NCBI GenBank assembly: GCA_043804035.1
Contig: JAZDJJ010000121.1
Coordinates: 1-13,866, forward strand
DNA: 13,866 nucleotides
Source of the DNA: JAZDJJ01 sp043804035
GTDB taxonomy: Bacteria > Bacteroidota > Bacteroidia > Palsa-948
Direction of reading: 5' to 3'
This document shows, piece after piece, positions 12,185-13,866 of the stretch; the stretch's first letter is position 1; each line of letters starts with the position of its first letter. Position numbers and translations under genes: made by a program. Under the pieces are notes generated by a model. It saw only the letters and a program-made list of their open reading frames with translations. It was not told the DNA's origin and made no database searches.

Positions 12185-13866
12185 ATGAAAACATTTACAT
12201 TCTTAATTGCTGTCTTTACTTTTCACTTTTCGCTCTTCACTTTTCACTCTCTTGCTCAAAGCTCTCGCCTATGGGCTACTTACTATGGAGGAACGGGCTA
12301 TGAATATGGCGGCAATTCTGTTACCACAGATGCCTCAGGTAATGTATATATGGCAGGATATACCCAAAGCAATTCCGGTATTGCTTCAGGGGGATTTCAG
12401 AATACTTTCGGAGGTGTTTGGGATGCTTTTCTTGTAAAGTTTGATGCTAATGGCAATCGTCTATGGGCTACTTACTATGGGGGAACGGCTCAAGATTATG
12501 GCAATTCTGTTACCACCGATGCCTCAGGCAATGTATATATGGCAGGACATACCTTCAGCACTTCCGGTATTGCTTCAGGGGGATTTCAGAATACTTTCGG
12601 AGAGGGTTATGATGATGCTTTTCTTGTAAAGTTTGATGCTAACGGCAACCGCCTCTGGGCTACTTACTATGGAGGAACGGCTCAAGATTATGGCAATTCT
12701 GTTACCACCGATGCCTCAGGCAATGTATATATGGCAGGAGGAACCAGTAGCACTTCCGGTATTGCTTCAGGGGGATTTCAGAATACTTACGGAGGTGTTG
12801 CTGATGCTTTTCTTGTAAAGTTTAATGCTAACGGCAATCGTCTATGGGCTACTTACTATGGAGGAACGGACGGAGATGGTGGCAATTCCGTTACCACCGA
12901 TGCCTCAGGCAGTGTATATATGGCAGGATATACCGGTAGCACTTCCGGTATTGCTTCAGGGGGATTTCAGAATACTTTAGGAGGAGAGGATGATGCCTTT
13001 CTTGTAAAGTTTGATATTAACGGCAATCGTCTATGGGCTACTTACTATGGAGGAACAGGCGGAGATTATGGCTATTCTGTTACCACCGATGCCTCAGGCA
13101 ATGTATATATGGCAGGACTAACCAAGAGCACTTCCGGTATTGCTTCATGTGGATTTCAGAATACTTTCGGAGGAAGTAATGATGATGCTTTTCTTGTAAT
13201 GTTCGGTGCCGCAGGCAATCGTTTATGGGCTACTTACTATGGGGGAATGGACTATGATTATGGCTATTCTGTTACCACCGATGCCTCAGGCAATGTATAT
13301 ATGGCAGGACTAACCAAGAGCACTTCCGGTATTGCTTCAGGGGGATTTCAGAATACTTACGGAGGTGGTGGTGATGCTTTTCTCGTAAGGTTTGGTGTAT
13401 ATTCTCCTCCCAGTGTTAATGCAGGAGATGCTCTTACAATTTGCAACGGCAGTTCTACAACCCTTAGTGTTACAACTACGGGAGGCACTTTGCCTTATAC
13501 TTACCAGTGGTCGCCTGCTGCAGGATTAGATAACACCACTGCATTAAATCCAATTGCTACTCCAACTACTACTACTACTTACACAGTTCTTGTTACAGAT
13601 GCAAACGGCTGTAATGCTTCTGATACTGTGCAAATAAATAATTCTATTGTTCCATCTGCACCGTCCATCTGTGTTGTTACAGTAGATTCTCTTTCAAAGT
13701 ATAATCTTGTTATCTGGGATAAAACATCTTATCCGATTGCAGATACATTTTTTGTTTATCGTGATACAGCAAACAACAATTATGCGCTCATAGGAAAAGT
13801 TCCTTATACTTCTCTGAGCCAGTTCATTGATACAGTACGCACACTTTATGCTGCCAACGGAGACCC
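12185..13866 (+). CDS. Secreted SBBP-repeat protein with PKD-like domain, partial at the window end
   Basis: The frame is open from the ATG at 12185 to the window end (560 complete codons, no stop), so the C-terminus is missing. Residues 1-24 form a Sec signal peptide, probably cut after LA in HSLAQ. Six consecutive repeats of 63-64 residues (about 28-405) follow, each reading RLWATYYGG, then SVTTDASGNVYMAG, then STSGIASGGFQNT, then DAFLVKF. This is the SBBP (beta-propeller) family pattern. Residues about 405-487 form a PKD/Ig-like domain (NAGDALTICNGSSTTLSV, then YQWSPAAGLDN, then YTVLVTDANGC). About 490-560 looks like the start of a fibronectin III-like domain. Such proteins usually end in a type IX secretion sorting domain; that part is outside the window. 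The role is probably cell-surface or extracellular binding, with the ligand unknown. The repeats are nearly identical in DNA, which suggests recent duplication or gene conversion. Confidence 0.9.
   Translation, partial: MKTFTFLIAVFTFHFSLFTFHSLAQSSRLWATYYGGTGYEYGGNSVTTDASGNVYMAGYTQSNSGIASGGFQNTFGGVWDAFLVKFDANGNRLWATYYGGTAQDYGNSVTTDASGNVYMAGHTFSTSGIASGGFQNTFGEGYDDAFLVKFDANGNRLWATYYGGTAQDYGNSVTTDASGNVYMAGGTSSTSGIASGGFQNTYGGVADAFLVKFNANGNRLWATYYGGTDGDGGNSVTTDASGSVYMAGYTGSTSGIASGGFQNTLGGEDDAFLVKFDINGNRLWATYYGGTGGDYGYSVTTDASGNVYMAGLTKSTSGIASCGFQNTFGGSNDDAFLVMFGAAGNRLWATYYGGMDYDYGYSVTTDASGNVYMAGLTKSTSGIASGGFQNTYGGGGDAFLVRFGVYSPPSVNAGDALTICNGSSTTLSVTTTGGTLPYTYQWSPAAGLDNTTALNPIATPTTTTTYTVLVTDANGCNASDTVQINNSIVPSAPSICVVTVDSLSKYNLVIWDKTSYPIADTFFVYRDTANNNYALIGKVPYTSLSQFIDTVRTLYAANGD
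12266..13400 (+). repeat. Six in-frame coding repeats of 189-192 bases
   Basis: The anchor TGGGCTACTTACTATGG starts at 12272, 12464, 12656, 12845, 13034 and 13226, giving steps of 192, 192, 189, 189 and 192 bases. All steps are multiples of three. Long stretches such as GTTACCACCGATGCCTCAGG and GGATTTCAGAATACTT are identical in most copies, including at synonymous positions. Copies 2 and 3 share GGAACGGCTCAAGATTATGG, and copies 5 and 6 share GGACTAACCAAGAGCACTTC. Confidence 0.93.

Noticed and set aside
12207..12818. Three successive plus-strand open frames with similar sequences (MLSLLF, MMLMAI and MMLTAT starts)
   Set aside because: They are the +1 reading of the SBBP repeats. Their similarity comes from the repeated DNA, while the correct frame (from 12185) has a signal peptide and family motifs.

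Overview
The window looks like a chromosomal segment of a low-GC Bacteroidota genome. Three things point there: protein families typical of that phylum (a very large NtrY-like kinase, a stand-alone MCE lipid-transport protein, a two-cluster Fe-S membrane protein, an SBBP/PKD-like secreted protein), promoter-like boxes of the Bacteroidota -7 type (TAnnTTTG), and no recognisable Shine-Dalgarno sites. No RNA gene, transposase or CRISPR array was found.

Layout. Positions 1-183 hold short repeats with no supportable gene. A plus-strand group follows: pheT (phenylalanyl-tRNA synthetase beta chain), an MlaD/MCE-type lipid-transport protein, and a membrane-anchored protein with two 4Fe-4S motifs. Convergent to it, on the minus strand, are a sigma-54-type response regulator without the usual C-terminal DNA-binding helix-turn-helix and, upstream of it, a small four-helix membrane protein resembling the AtpI-like protein of Bacteroidota ATP synthase loci. 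A palindromic MITE-like element separates these from a divergent 1265-residue NtrY-like sensor kinase. The kinase and regulator are probably a cognate pair (inference from adjacency and family). After the kinase come tandem repeats, a stand-alone cobalamin-binding small subunit of an acyl-CoA mutase, and a 587-base spacer packed with palindromes and duplicated promoter-like sequence. The window ends inside a secreted SBBP-repeat protein with six nearly identical 63-64 residue repeats.

The coding genes are mostly ordinary for the phylum. The less ordinary material is the HTH-less regulator, the repeat-loaded spacers (at least six repeat types, one related between two distant spacers), the threefold occurrence of a 17-base sequence containing the -7 box of the cobalamin-binding gene, and the DNA-level homogeneity of the SBBP repeats. 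I did not find a convincing new multi-gene system.
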